The translations under genes were made by a program, and so were the position numbers. Below, one piece after another: positions 45,497 to 54,867 of a stretch of 64,000 nucleotides of DNA. Each line of letters begins with the position of its first letter. Position 1 is the stretch's first letter. The stretch is taken from contig QEKJ01000014.1 of the NCBI GenBank assembly GCA_003096535.1, positions 1-64,000 of the forward strand. Reading direction: 5' to 3'. The notes under the pieces were generated by a model. The model saw only the letters and a program-made list of their open reading frames with translations, had not been told where the DNA came from and did not search any database. Origin of the DNA: Agathobaculum butyriciproducens. GTDB taxonomy: Bacteria; Bacillota; Clostridia; Oscillospirales; Butyricicoccaceae.

Positions 45497-45853
45497 ATGA
45501 TGATCAATAACCCATTTACGGACAAAAGTCCGGCAGAAATTCAGTCCTGCTTTGCGGACAGGAATACCGAAAAGGACCTGGCAGACGCATATGCAGTTAG
45601 CAGCAATATGTTCTGGTGGACTGCAGATAATATAGACGATTATGATGAGGACACCCCGGAATACCGGACTGCCTGTGCGGTTACGGATGACTGGGCTGCG
45701 CTAATGGATGTGTATCAAAGCAGAATTTTTGCTATACTGATAAAAGAGGGAATCCGCATCCCTGAAACCGCCCAAATCCATGTGCTGCGGCCATTTATGG
45801 AGCAGAACGGCTATATCTGCCATTCCGGCTGGTGGTATCCGGAAAACGAGTAA
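45497..45853 (+). CDS. Hypothetical protein, possibly leaderless
   Basis: A 118-residue protein not recognised. It opens NPFTDKSPAEIQSCF, has several Trp/acidic patches (FWWTADNIDDYDEDTPEY) and ends ICHSGWWYP. No signal or membrane segment. No convincing ribosome site; the promoter is so close that the RNA may begin at the ATG. It lies 20 nt upstream of the Y-family polymerase and is probably co-transcribed with it. Confidence 0.6.
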   Translation: MMINNPFTDKSPAEIQSCFADRNTEKDLADAYAVSSNMFWWTADNIDDYDEDTPEYRTACAVTDDWAALMDVYQSRIFAILIKEGIRIPETAQIHVLRPFMEQNGYICHSGWWYPENE

Positions 45854-45873
45854 CGCAGAAAGGGGGCATAACC

Positions 45874-47379
45874 ATGCAATCCCGCACCTATCTTGCCATC
45901 GACCTGAAATCCTTTTATGCCTCCGTGGAGTGCCGGGAGCGTGACCTCGATCCGCTCGACACGCACCTTGTTGTCGCGGACGAGACCCGCACGGACAAGA
46001 CCATCTGTCTGGCAGTCACGCCGTCGCTGAAAAGCTACGGCATTTCCGGCCGCGGACGGCTGTTTGAGGTGCGTCAGCGCGTTAAGCAGGTCAATGCCGA
46101 GCGGCAGCGCCGTGCGCCCGGGCATACATTCATCGGCGCGTCTTACTCTGCTGCGGAACTGCGGGAAAACCCGTCTCTTGCGATGGATTTCATCATCGCA
46201 CCACCGCATATGGCGCATTATATGGCGTACAGCAGCCGGATTTATGCCATTTACATGAAATATGTCGCGCCGGAGGACATGGTTGTGTACTCCATTGACG
46301 AGGTGTTCATGGACGTGACCGGCTACCTTGAGACCTACGGCCTGACCGCGCGTGAGCTGGCGCGGAAAATCATTCTCGATGTGCTGAACACCACCGGCAT
46401 CACGGCCACGGCGGGCATCGGCACCAACCTGTTTCTGTGCAAGGTGGCGATGGATATTGTCGCCAAGCACGTTCCCGCCGACCGCGACGGCGTGCGTATC
46501 GCCGAACTGGACGAGCGCAGATTCCGGCACGAGCTGTGGTCATATCAGCCGCTCACCGATTTCTGGCGCGTGGGACGAGGCACCGCGAAAAAACTCGAGC
46601 AGTACGGCATGTGCACCATGGGCGATATCGCGCTGTGCTCGGAGAAAAACGAGGATCTGCTGTATAAGCTGTTCGGTAAAAATGCGGAGCTGCTCATCGA
46701 CCATGCGTGGGGATGGGAGCCGTGCACGGTCGCGGATATCAAAGCCTACAAGCCGAGCACCAACAGCATCAGCACCGGGCAGGTGCTCGCGTGTCCGTAT
46801 ACAGCGGACAAGGCACGTCTGGTTGTCCGCGAAATGGCGGATCAGCTGGTACTCGATCTGGTGAGCAAGGGCCTGGTCACCGACCGGCTTGTGCTGACCG
46901 TCGGGTACGATATTGATAACCTGAACGATCCGGCACGGCGGATTAACTACCACGGCAGGACCGAGACCGATCGCTACGGGCGCACGCTGCCCAAATCTGC
47001 ACACGGTACGCAGAGCCTCGGAGGACTGACCTCGTCTACACAAAAGCTCATGGACGCAGCGACCGTGCTGTTCGACCGCATTATCGACCCGAATCTGCTC
47101 ATCCGGCGCATGTATCTGGTGGCAAATCACGTCATTCCGGAATCTGACGCGCCCCAGCCGGCTCGGTGTGAGCAGCTTGACCTGTTCACCGACTATGCCG
47201 CTGAGCAGGAACGCAGGAGGGCAGAGCAGGCCGCACTCGAGCGGGAGCGAAAGCTGCAGCAGGCGGCGCTCGCCATCAAGAGCAAATACGGCAAAAACGC
47301 ACTGCTCAAGGGCATGAACCTCGAGAAAGGCGCGACTGCCATCGAGCGAAACGGAAAAATCGGCGGGCATAACGCATAA
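45874..47379 (+). CDS. Y-family DNA polymerase (UvrX/DinB-like)
   Basis: A 501-residue translesion polymerase. YLAIDLKSFYASVECRERD has the first metal Asp and the steric gate, VYSIDEVFMDV the catalytic Asp-Glu pair, and TAGIGTNLFLCKVAMDIVAK follows. VGRGTAKKLEQYG is the HhH thumb. A little-finger domain and a long Glu/Arg helix with a QLDLF beta-clamp motif near residue 433 complete it. ATG 45874 follows AAAGGGGG. The length and the nearby YolD-like gene favour the Gram-positive UvrX/YqjW group. Confidence 0.92.
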   Translation: MQSRTYLAIDLKSFYASVECRERDLDPLDTHLVVADETRTDKTICLAVTPSLKSYGISGRGRLFEVRQRVKQVNAERQRRAPGHTFIGASYSAAELRENPSLAMDFIIAPPHMAHYMAYSSRIYAIYMKYVAPEDMVVYSIDEVFMDVTGYLETYGLTARELARKIILDVLNTTGITATAGIGTNLFLCKVAMDIVAKHVPADRDGVRIAELDERRFRHELWSYQPLTDFWRVGRGTAKKLEQYGMCTMGDIALCSEKNEDLLYKLFGKNAELLIDHAWGWEPCTVADIKAYKPSTNSISTGQVLACPYTADKARLVVREMADQLVLDLVSKGLVTDRLVLTVGYDIDNLNDPARRINYHGRTETDRYGRTLPKSAHGTQSLGGLTSSTQKLMDAATVLFDRIIDPNLLIRRMYLVANHVIPESDAPQPARCEQLDLFTDYAAEQERRRAEQAALERERKLQQAALAIKSKYGKNALLKGMNLEKGATAIERNGKIGGHNA

Positions 47380-47396
47380 TCGGAAAAACATGCTAA

Positions 47397-47590
47397 GGCA
47401 ACACCGCACAATTAAAGCTGCGGCTCCTTGTGCAGGCTCCGGTCGCACTGCCGCGGCGCTTTGCGGAAATTTTATGTCCTGACTTTGTTGCGATTTCACG
47501 GTAATACATCAAGTATTACCGCAAAACCGCGCCTTGTCAGCACGCAAAATTTGCTCGCAAATCGCTCTTGTTCAATTATGCGGTATTGCC
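47397..47590. mobile_element. 194-bp MITE with CTAA target duplication
   Basis: Terminal inverted repeats are GGCAACACCGCACAATTAA at the left and TTCAATTATGCGGTATTGCC at the right. CTAA flanks at 47393-47396 and 47591-47594. The interior contains hairpins (ggtaatac/gtattacc) and no open frame. It lies 17 nt after the polymerase stop, inside a 401-nt gap. Another small dyad ggcaat...attgcc follows at 47595-47614. Confidence 0.8.
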
Positions 47591-47781
47591 CTAAGGCAAT
47601 GTAAATATATTGCCTGATTCTGCCTCTCCACGGACGTTCTGTGTCGAGAAATCGACATTTCAGGCAGTTACCCTTGTATATGGCAATCAAAGGAAATATA
47701 ATATATTCACAATAATATGGAGAATATATCTTTTCTGGAAGGATTGTGAAGCCGCAAGGCAGCTGCATACGGAGAAGGCAA

Positions 47782-48864
47782 ATGAAAATTATCTGCGAAA
47801 AAGGCTATCACGCCGGAAATGTCCTGCGTCTGGTAGCGGAATATTTGGAAAAACGATATCCGGATGATATGATTCTGGATGAAAATATGGAAATCACGCT
47901 TTCACTCAAGAACGGTGAGAACGGTCAGCCCATCGTGCTCGGTGAAGAGGAACTGCAGCTGTCGCACCATACAGCCGACCATTCCGAGGACTACTATAAT
48001 CATGATGTGCTGACCCATTTGTACACGCGCTGCAAGTACGAGCACGACCTCAAGGTCTTTCAGCTGGCGAATTATGCGCGGCTGACCTGCATCTATATGG
48101 ATGCCGTCGGCCTGCATGAGATCAACAACCATTTGGGACATGAGGCCGGCGACCACATGCTGTGCTCGATTGCGGACGGGATTCGGAAGTATTTCCCGGA
48201 TGACTGCGCGTATCGTATCGGCGGTGACGAGTTTGTCCTGCTGTGTCCGGCGCGTCAGCCGGAGGAGCTTGCAGAAAGCCTTGCGGCGTTCTGCGACACA
48301 ATCCGTGAGATGGGGTATGAGGTCTCGGTCGGCGTGTCTGAGAGCACGGACAGACAGACGCTGAACGAGACGGTCAATCAGGCTGAAACGGCCATGCGGC
48401 ATGACAAGATGGAGTTTTACCGCAATAACGGCGGTATCCGTCAAATGCGTATCATCGACGACAAGCTGGAACAGCTGCTCATCAAAAAGCAGGATGTCAC
48501 CCGTTTTCTGCAGGCGATCGCACCGCTTTACAGGGGAGTGTACATGGTCAATACCAAGCAGGATACCTGTCGGTATATCTATGTTCCGTCATATTTTAAG
48601 ACCATGCTGGAGAATAATCATCATGCGTTTATGTCTTCCGTGCGTGAGTACTGCCGCGAACTGGTCCACCCGGAGTATCATGACGAATTTGCAAAGCTGC
48701 TGGATTACAGCTATATAGAGAAGCAAATTGCGGCGCATGGTTCGCTGAAGATGACCTATCAGATACGGGGCGGCAGCCGGGTACATCTCAAAATCACCAT
48801 GGCCGACCGGAGTTCCGCAGACGCACATGAACTGCTGTGGATTTTTCTGGACGAAACGCAGTAG
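47782..48864 (+). CDS. Diguanylate cyclase (GGDEF) with C-terminal sensor-like domain
   Basis: A 360-residue soluble protein. Residues about 75-215 form a GGDEF domain: DVLTHLYTRCKYE, CIYMDAVGLHEINNHLGHEAGD and the intact active-site loop RIGGDEFVLLC. No RxxD inhibitory site is obvious. The C-terminal 130 residues (YRGVYMVNTKQDTCRYIYV through LLWIFLDET) resemble a PAS-type fold. Sensor-after-GGDEF is the reverse of the usual order. ATG 47782 follows GGAGAAGG. Lies between the polymerase and YolD genes, 17 nt from the latter. Confidence 0.85.
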   Translation: MKIICEKGYHAGNVLRLVAEYLEKRYPDDMILDENMEITLSLKNGENGQPIVLGEEELQLSHHTADHSEDYYNHDVLTHLYTRCKYEHDLKVFQLANYARLTCIYMDAVGLHEINNHLGHEAGDHMLCSIADGIRKYFPDDCAYRIGGDEFVLLCPARQPEELAESLAAFCDTIREMGYEVSVGVSESTDRQTLNETVNQAETAMRHDKMEFYRNNGGIRQMRIIDDKLEQLLIKKQDVTRFLQAIAPLYRGVYMVNTKQDTCRYIYVPSYFKTMLENNHHAFMSSVREYCRELVHPEYHDEFAKLLDYSYIEKQIAAHGSLKMTYQIRGGSRVHLKITMADRSSADAHELLWIFLDETQ

Positions 48865-48881
48865 AAGAAAGCAGGTGAAGC

Positions 48882-49316
48882 ATGTCCGTAATAGACAATC
48901 GAAAATACGCCGGGATTATGAATCTGCCGCATCATGTCTCCCCAACCCGTCCGCAGATGCCCATAAGCGACCGTGCGGCGCAGTTTTCACCGTTTGCGGC
49001 GCTGACCGGATATGCCGGTGTTATCCGTGAGACAGCGCGGCTGACCGACCGTAAAATCGAGCTGGATGAGACCATGCTGACCGCGCTCAACGAGCGGTAT
49101 CAGCTGCTGCTTTCTGTGCTTGATGCAGAACCCGAGGTGGAGATCACCTATTTTGTGCCGGATGAACGCAAATCCGGCGGTGCATACCGCACAGTTTCCG
49201 GTGTGGTCAAAAAGGCGGATGAATTCGCGCGGCGGCTGACCCTGACAGACGGCACGGTGATTCCGATGGAGGATGTGCTGATGCTGGACGGGGCAATATT
49301 TGGACCGAATGAATAA
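48882..49316 (+). CDS. YolD-like protein
   Basis: A 144-residue protein with YAGIMNLPHHVSPTRPQM, DRAAQFSPFAALTGY and a beta-barrel C-terminal half, VKKADEFARRLTLTDGTVIP. YolD-like proteins accompany Y-family polymerases in Firmicutes and are proposed UmuD-like partners. Here the polymerase ends 1.5 kb upstream with a MITE and a GGDEF gene between. GAAAGCAGG is the ribosome site. Confidence 0.85.
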   Translation: MSVIDNRKYAGIMNLPHHVSPTRPQMPISDRAAQFSPFAALTGYAGVIRETARLTDRKIELDETMLTALNERYQLLLSVLDAEPEVEITYFVPDERKSGGAYRTVSGVVKKADEFARRLTLTDGTVIPMEDVLMLDGAIFGPNE

Positions 49317-49357
49317 GAAAATCCACGCTCTTCACAAAGAAGAGCGTGGATTTTTGT
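49317..49357. terminator. Bidirectional terminator
   Basis: aaaatccacgctctt/aagagcgtggattttt with a short cacaaag loop, between the convergent YolD and CAT-like genes. Confidence 0.9.
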
Positions 49358-49361
49358 ATAG

Positions 49362-50006
49362 TTAGCGCAAGAAATCGAGTTCTTCCTGCAGATACCGGAA
49401 GAACAGGCCTGCGTGGTATCCATCTGCTACCGCATGTGCGATGGTGATATTGACCGGCATATTGACCTTGCCGCCGCATTTTTCATACCTGCCCATGACA
49501 ACGATGGGGAAGTATGCAGGCTGTCCGTCCGCGACGCGGCTGCCGCAGCCGGTAAACGCCGTCCACGGCGTACAGGATACGCAGTAGAAATTCGCAGGCT
49601 GGTTCGGCTTGGTCTTGATGCCCTTGACATCCTTGTAGGTCTGCATATCTGCGGTAATGGCGTTGTAAAACGTGGGGAAATCCTCGGAAAAGTCCGTCCA
49701 GCAGTCGGAAAACGTGCAGTCATCCGGATGAAAGAATGTGAAATTCGGCACGATTTTATCCCAGACACAGAGTTCGCCGTCCGCGTTTTTGAACATGCGG
49801 AAGTTCTCGATGCGGTTGAGTGCCTTGGTGACGCAGTAAATCGCCGCTGCGTAGAATTTACAGCCGTGTGCATGACAGAAACGGAGCAGGTTTTGCACAT
49901 CCACCGGCGCCGTCATGTTGAATTCGACCTTGAGAGCCTTGGTATAGTAGCGGTAGTGCTCACGGCGAGGCCAGCTTTCCATATCGACTTTTTTGAAGGC
50001 TTGCAT
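49362..50006 (-). CDS. CAT-like (chloramphenicol acetyltransferase family) protein
   Basis: A 214-residue trimeric-acetyltransferase-fold protein of CAT length. It opens FKKVDMESWPRREHYRYY (the family WxRxEHF-like start) and has the catalytic block ITIAHAVADGYHAGLFF (HxxxDG). FTFFHPDDCTFSDCW and GRYEKCGGK are CAT-like. Whether it acetylates chloramphenicol is unknown; many chromosomal homologues do not confer resistance. ATG 50006 is placed after AAAGGATGG; an upstream frame of 35 residues is not supported. Confidence 0.85.
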   Translation of the reverse strand: MQAFKKVDMESWPRREHYRYYTKALKVEFNMTAPVDVQNLLRFCHAHGCKFYAAAIYCVTKALNRIENFRMFKNADGELCVWDKIVPNFTFFHPDDCTFSDCWTDFSEDFPTFYNAITADMQTYKDVKGIKTKPNQPANFYCVSCTPWTAFTGCGSRVADGQPAYFPIVVMGRYEKCGGKVNMPVNITIAHAVADGYHAGLFFRYLQEELDFLR

Positions 50007-50131
50007 AGCATTCCATCCTTTCCGAACCCTGATGGTTACTCTGATTATAGCACAGCACCGCGCCGAGCGGGAACGGAAATTGCATTTTAAACGCAGAAAT
50101 GCTACAATCATGAGAGAACAGGAGGCGCAAT

Positions 50132-50554
50132 ATGGATTACAAACGATTTAACGATACGATTCTCGTCCGTATGGATCGCGGCGAGGAGATTTTAGAGCAG
50201 GTGAAGGCGGTGGCTCTCAAGGAGCACGTTACGCTCGCAAGCGTGCAGGCGCTCGGTGCGATCAATGATTTCACGGTCGGCGTGTACAATGTTGCGGAAA
50301 AGAAGTATTACGCGAACGATTTCAAGGGCAGCTTTGAGATTGTGTCGCTGACCGGCACGATCGACACGATGAACGACGGATTTTACTGCCATCTGCACCT
50401 GAGCGCGGGCAATGAGCGGGGACAGGTGTTCGGCGGACACCTCAACCGCGCGGTCGTCAGCGCAACCTGCGAGATGGTAATCCGGCTGATCGACGGCAAG
50501 ATCGACCGTAAATATGACGATGTGACTGGACTCAATCTGTTCCATTTTGCATAA
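50132..50554 (+). CDS. PPC/DUF296-domain protein
   Basis: A 140-residue single-domain protein. RMDRGEEILEQVKAVA, LASVQALGAINDFTVGVY and GGHLNRAVVSATCEM with a conserved His define the PPC (DUF296) fold, which forms trimers. Bacterial stand-alone members lack an AT-hook and are of unknown function. AGGAGG precedes the ATG. The gene points into an R1 repeat. Confidence 0.85.
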   Translation: MDYKRFNDTILVRMDRGEEILEQVKAVALKEHVTLASVQALGAINDFTVGVYNVAEKKYYANDFKGSFEIVSLTGTIDTMNDGFYCHLHLSAGNERGQVFGGHLNRAVVSATCEMVIRLIDGKIDRKYDDVTGLNLFHFA

Positions 50555-50556
50555 GC

Positions 50557-50745
50557 TGTCGTGAAACTACAGTTTCGCCGACAAGCAGGAACGGACCGTG
50601 GGCCGTTCCAAAGTCGTACGAAAGTTCCTCCCGATGGTCGAAACTTTCTCCCTCCAGAAGTCAAAAATCCGAGGCGCATGTCCCCGGATTTTTTGCATTT
50701 GCAAAGCAAATGCTATTTGATACGCGCTAACGCGCGAAATATTTG
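50557..50745 (-). repeat. R1 repeat, copy c (inverted)
   Basis: Read on the minus strand this matches R1 copy b over about 180 nt: cgcgcgttagcgcg, gcatttgc/gcaaatgc, aaaatccgggg...cggattttt, ggagggagaaagtttcga, ggaacgg...ccgttcc, and aaactgtagttt ending in cgacagc. It lies just past the 3' end of the leftward FGGY pseudogene, in the same orientation as that gene. Confidence 0.75.
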
Positions 50746-50785
50746 AGAATATTGATGATATGACTTTTCGATAGCTTTTTTGCTG

Positions 50786-52083
50786 TCAAATCTGCTGCTC
50801 TGCGGCGAACTGCGCCGCGCCTGCGGCAGCTTCCTCGCGGCCGTCGGACAGCGTGAGCGGACAGCCGAAGGCAGACTCAAAGCGCTGCTGCAGATACCGG
50901 TTCTGCCGCAGACCGTTGCCCGAGCCGATCAGCCTTTTCGGCGTGCCGCCGGCCTGCCGATACGCGGTGTACATTCGATGCAGCTCGTCGGCCATGCCGT
51001 CCATCACGCCGTAAATCAGGTGTAAAGGCGTGAAATTATGCGTTGTAAGGCCGGAAATACTGCCGGTCAGGCTGCTGTCTGCGCGCGTGCCTTCAAACAG
51101 GGTGCAGACGGCAGGCACATCATCCGGACGCGGATTTTCATTTAGCAGACGCGCCATTGCGTCGTAGCAGCTGTTCGTTTCTGTGCCGAGCATGGACGCG
51201 GCGGAGCGGAAAACTGCTCGAGCAGTGCGTAAGCGCGTCCGCCGCACAGCGAAGCACCGGCCAGAAGATAGCCGCCGCCCGGCATGGGACGGGTCTCTAA
51301 GCCGTCTGCCTGCAGATAGTGCGGCGTGAACACGGAAAACTGACTGCCGGTGCCGACATTCACAAGCATTTCGGCGGTTTTGTCGCGCACCGAGCGCAGA
51401 AAGCTGGCTTGATTGTCACCGATGGCGGCACAGACAGCCGCATTCCGGAAGTGCCCGATTACCGGCTCGGCGGCAAGCTGCGGGACAAAGTTCGGGTCGA
51501 TACCGGCTTTTTGCAGAGCGTTTTGGTCGAAAGCACAGTGTTCCGCGTCGAAGAAGCCGATGCTTGCGGCATTGCTGTCATCCATGCGCGGCGCAGCCAA
51601 TCCGCACAGCTGCATGGCAAGGTAGTCACCGATGGTGCAGCAGGTGACGGCGGCGGGCGGCACAAGTCCGGCGGCAAGGTTGTACGCGTGCGTTGCCAGA
51701 CCGAAACCGACTGCGGCAAGGCATCCGGTCTCGCGCGTGAGATACTGCACCCAGCTTTCGGTTTTGCTGTGCGGCAGGCTGCCGCGCGCGTCCTGCCAGG
51801 TGTACAGCGGACTGACGGCATTGCCGTCCGCGTCCACATACAGAATGCCGTGCATTTGCCCGGTCACGCCGATGGAATGAATATCCGGATAGCGTTCAAA
51901 CAGCGTTTCGATAACAGAAAGTGCGATTTGTGTGATCTTTTCCACGTCCTGCTCGCGTGCGCACGTCAGCGCAGACGGAATAAAGGCACCGTTTGCCCGC
52001 GTTTCGCTGGCGAGAAACTGCCCGTCCTCGAGTACAGCCGCGCTGATTGTTGTGGTGCCGATGTCAATGCCTAATGTTTTCAT
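50786..52083 (-). pseudogene. FGGY carbohydrate kinase, frameshifted (sedoheptulokinase/xylulokinase-like)
   Basis: Two overlapping frames together give one full-length FGGY kinase of about 430 residues. The first begins MKTLGIDIGTTTISAAV and includes VTGQMHGILYVD, YTWQDAR, AAIGDNQASF and NVGTGSQFSV. It breaks after YALLEQF. The second resumes FRSAASMLGTETNSCY and includes LIGSGNGLRQNRYLQQ. The break is a four-A run (51210-51213) where five would restore the frame, so a 1-bp deletion, a sequencing error or slippage are all possible. ATG 52083 follows GAGGGA. Confidence 0.82.
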
Positions 52084-52258
52084 GCCGGGTCCCTCGGTTC
52101 GCCTGATGGTTCTGTCAGCAGTATAGCACAGCGGAGCGTGTATGAAAAGGAATTGCGCACAAATTTGTCCACAAGTTTGTGGATAATTTACCGACTTGAA
52201 AAACGAGTTGCACATGCTATAATAAAGTCGCAGAACAGAGAAAAGGGGAGCGAATAAC

Positions 52259-52627
52259 ATGGACCGAAATTTTCTCAAGCAGAGCATTCGGCGTGAGCTG
52301 GACTATTACAAGGACGGCCTGTTCAACGAGGATGAGGACGAATACTGGGAGCGTGCATGGGCGGCGCCGGACGATGATGACAGCATGGCGGAAAACGGCT
52401 TTCTCAATGTAGCGATGGCGCACCTGCAGGGCGATGAATGCGACGAAATCGTGCTGCTCGGCACGGAATACGGCTACCATGAGCCGGATTACGACAGTTA
52501 TATCGACATCGGACACGCCTTTGTCAACGATATGGGCACCGGTTTCCTGCAGACCGAGGGCACTGAGGATGACTGGGAACAGCTGGTTGACGATATTGCG
52601 GAAATTCTGGATGGAAAGACGGAGTAG
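52259..52627 (+). CDS. Small acidic hypothetical protein
   Basis: A 122-residue, very acidic protein (FNEDEDEYWERAW, APDDDDSMAEN, TEGTEDDWEQLVDDIAE) without signal or membrane segments. Family not recognised. AAAGGGGAG precedes the ATG by a normal distance and an intrinsic terminator follows. Inverted TTATCCACA/TGTGGATAA boxes lie between the stop and that terminator. Confidence 0.7.
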   Translation: MDRNFLKQSIRRELDYYKDGLFNEDEDEYWERAWAAPDDDDSMAENGFLNVAMAHLQGDECDEIVLLGTEYGYHEPDYDSYIDIGHAFVNDMGTGFLQTEGTEDDWEQLVDDIAEILDGKTE

Positions 52628-52668
52628 CTTTCCACCGAGTTATCCACATTGCTGTGGATAAAAAATAA

Positions 52669-52698
52669 AACGCTCGAGTAATCTCGAGCGTTTTTTAT
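52669..52698 (+). terminator. Intrinsic terminator
   Basis: Stem aacgctcgag/ctcgagcgtt with a taat loop, followed by T6. Confidence 0.9.
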
Positions 52699-52768
52699 CG
52701 TCACGGCGGAGAAAAGGCGCAGCTGGAGGCCGCGCCTTAAACCTTAATATTATTGCAGGGGTGTTATT

Positions 52769-54109
52769 TTACAGCACCTGCGACATCAAAATCGCGCAGA
52801 TCATAATCGGAATATTAAACGCGATAAACGTTGGGATACAGGTATCACGGATATGGTCGTGCTGACCGTCGGCGTTGAGACCGGAGGTTGGGCCGAGCGT
52901 AGTATCGGACGCGGGCGAGCCTGCATCACCGAGGGCAGCGGCGGCTGAGATGAGCAGAATAGTAGCCGGAGTGGAGAACCCAAGCGAGCTGCACATCGGC
53001 ACGAACAGCACAGCGAGCACGGGCACAGTGCCGAACGAGGTGCCGATGCCCATCGTCACCAGCAGACCGATGAGCGTAATGACAACCGCAGCGACAACCT
53101 TGCTGCCGCCTACGGCGGAAATACCGGCGTTTACGAGCGCGTCAATGCCGCCGGTGGCCTTGATGACCGAGGCGTAGCCGCCTGCCACCAGCATAATGAT
53201 AGCAATCTGACCCATCAGACGGATACCGCCCTCGATCTGCTCGTCAATGTCACTCCATTTGATAGCGCGGAACACGATGATGATGATCAGGCCGCACAGC
53301 GCGGAAAGCGCCAGATCCTGACTGATAACCTGCACGACTGCAACAACAATCGCGGCGGCAAGCATGACATAATGGCGATACTCGAGCTTTTCCGAAATTA
53401 CCTCGGCAGCGGAGGTGTCTGCTTCAATGTCGTGGTAGTCCCGCGGCTTGCGGTACAGGACAAATACGGCGATGAACAGACCGATCAGCATGGCAACGCC
53501 AATACTCCAGTTGGCGGCGGTAACGTCCTTGACCGTTACAGAAAGACCGTTTTCACTCAGATTATCCGCGATAACGCGCTGGAAAATCAATCCGAAACCA
53601 AACGGAATGGTGATATACGGCGCTTTATGGCCGAACGCCAGCGCACACGCAACGGCACGCCGGTCAAGCCGCATACGGTTCATCATGCCGAGCAGCGGCG
53701 GCACGAGAATCGGGATATACGCGATATGCACCGGAATGAGGTTCTGCGACAGGCAGGCAACGAGCGTCAGCACACCGATGAGCGCCAGCTTGTGTCCGCC
53801 GAGCAGGCGTGACAGCTTTTTCGACAGAATATCGGCCAGACCGGTCGTGGCGATGCAGGTGGCAAATGTGCCGAGCAGGATGTACGCCAGCGCAGTCGTA
53901 GCGTTGCTGGCAAAGCCGCCGGTCAGCAGCTGCATAACGGTCTGCGTGCCCTCGGGCGCGTTCAGCAGCGGGATACCGCCGGCCACGCCGCCGATGATGC
54001 ACGCGATGAGCATGGACAGCAGCACATTCAAACCGGTCAGGCACAGAACACAGAGCACCAGTACGGATATCGTGACCGGGTTTGTGAGCAGGCTGAAAAG
54101 AATAGACAT
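52769..54109 (-). CDS. YuiF-type Na+/H+ antiporter family transporter
   Basis: A 446-residue protein of about 11-12 helices. GTFATCIATTGLAD, the CLSQNLIPVHIAYIPILVPP loop and GMGIGTSFGTVPVLA-like segment fit, and GDAGSPASDTTLGPTSGLN near the C-terminus is the YuiF/NhaC-like substrate loop. Members are annotated as Na+/H+ antiporters but some probably carry amino acids. Monocistronic. GGAGAAT lies upstream on the minus strand. Confidence 0.85.
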   Translation of the reverse strand: MSILFSLLTNPVTISVLVLCVLCLTGLNVLLSMLIACIIGGVAGGIPLLNAPEGTQTVMQLLTGGFASNATTALAYILLGTFATCIATTGLADILSKKLSRLLGGHKLALIGVLTLVACLSQNLIPVHIAYIPILVPPLLGMMNRMRLDRRAVACALAFGHKAPYITIPFGFGLIFQRVIADNLSENGLSVTVKDVTAANWSIGVAMLIGLFIAVFVLYRKPRDYHDIEADTSAAEVISEKLEYRHYVMLAAAIVVAVVQVISQDLALSALCGLIIIIVFRAIKWSDIDEQIEGGIRLMGQIAIIMLVAGGYASVIKATGGIDALVNAGISAVGGSKVVAAVVITLIGLLVTMGIGTSFGTVPVLAVLFVPMCSSLGFSTPATILLISAAAALGDAGSPASDTTLGPTSGLNADGQHDHIRDTCIPTFIAFNIPIMICAILMSQVL

Positions 54110-54308
54110 GTATCATTCTCCTTAGAAACAAAAACCGCATGCAGCGGGACTTGCACACGGTAAAGTATTGAAGTTTTTCTTATTGTAGCAGAAAAAAGCC
54201 AAACCGTCAAGAAATGTTTCTTATCGAAAGAAGTTATTGGAAAAGCAAACGGCACCTGTGGGAAACAGGTGCCGAAAAAGGATACTATATAAATAGATAT
54301 ACCGGAAA

Positions 54309-54725
54309 TCACTGGCGGCGCTTAAAATCCAGATAACCCTGCAGGATAAGCGTTGCCGCGACTGCATCGACGTTCTGACGGTGCTTTTTCTCTTTTTTGC
54401 CGCTGCGGTGCAGGATTTCGTGTGCGGCGACCGTCGTGCGGCGCTCGTCCCACAGCACAACGTGCAGTCCGGTGCGCTCCTCCAGCTCCTTTGCCAGAGT
54501 CTCGCACTTCTCGGCACGAGGGCCAACTGTGCCGTCCATGTTCTTCGGGTGGCCGAGGACGATTTCCTCAATCTTGTTTTCCTGGATGAAGGCCACCAGC
54601 TTGTCCACCAGCTTGGCGTAATTCCACTCGTGGATCACGCTCGGCGAGCCGGCCAGAAAGCCGGAAGGATCGGAGATCGAAAGGCCGGTGCGGGCGTCTC
54701 CGTAATCAATGCCCAAAATACGCAT
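54309..54725 (-). CDS. ruvX: RuvX/YqgF family resolvase (rRNA maturation nuclease)
   Basis: A 138-residue RNase H-fold protein. ILGIDYGDARTGLS has the first Asp, EEIVLGHPKNMDGTVG the Glu and LWDERRTTVAA with VDAVAATLIL the remaining acidic residues. The family processes 16S rRNA ends and is proposed as a Holliday junction resolvase. ATG 54725 lies 7 nt after AGGAG; the ATG six bases earlier is too close. Confidence 0.9.
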   Translation of the reverse strand: MRILGIDYGDARTGLSISDPSGFLAGSPSVIHEWNYAKLVDKLVAFIQENKIEEIVLGHPKNMDGTVGPRAEKCETLAKELEERTGLHVVLWDERRTTVAAHEILHRSGKKEKKHRQNVDAVAATLILQGYLDFKRRQ

Positions 54726-54838
54726 AGTCATACTCCTGTTTCTTGGGCAGTTTTTCAAATCGGTGTTTTCTGCCCGTGTGATTACCCTGAGTATACCATA
54801 AAAAACGAAAATAATCAGCACTTTTTCAGAAAAAATGC

Positions 54839-54867
54839 TTGACCGTAAATCGCTCACATGCTATACT
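54839..54867 (+). promoter_or_regulatory. Promoter of the rpmG-secE-nusG-rplK-rplA operon
   Basis: TTGACC at 54839-54844 and TATACT at 54862-54867 with a 17-bp spacer, about 150 nt upstream of rpmG. Confidence 0.8.

Noticed and set aside
49362..50006. Chloramphenicol resistance gene
   Set aside because: The fold and catalytic His are CAT-like, but many chromosomal homologues do not act on the drug, so only the family is claimed.
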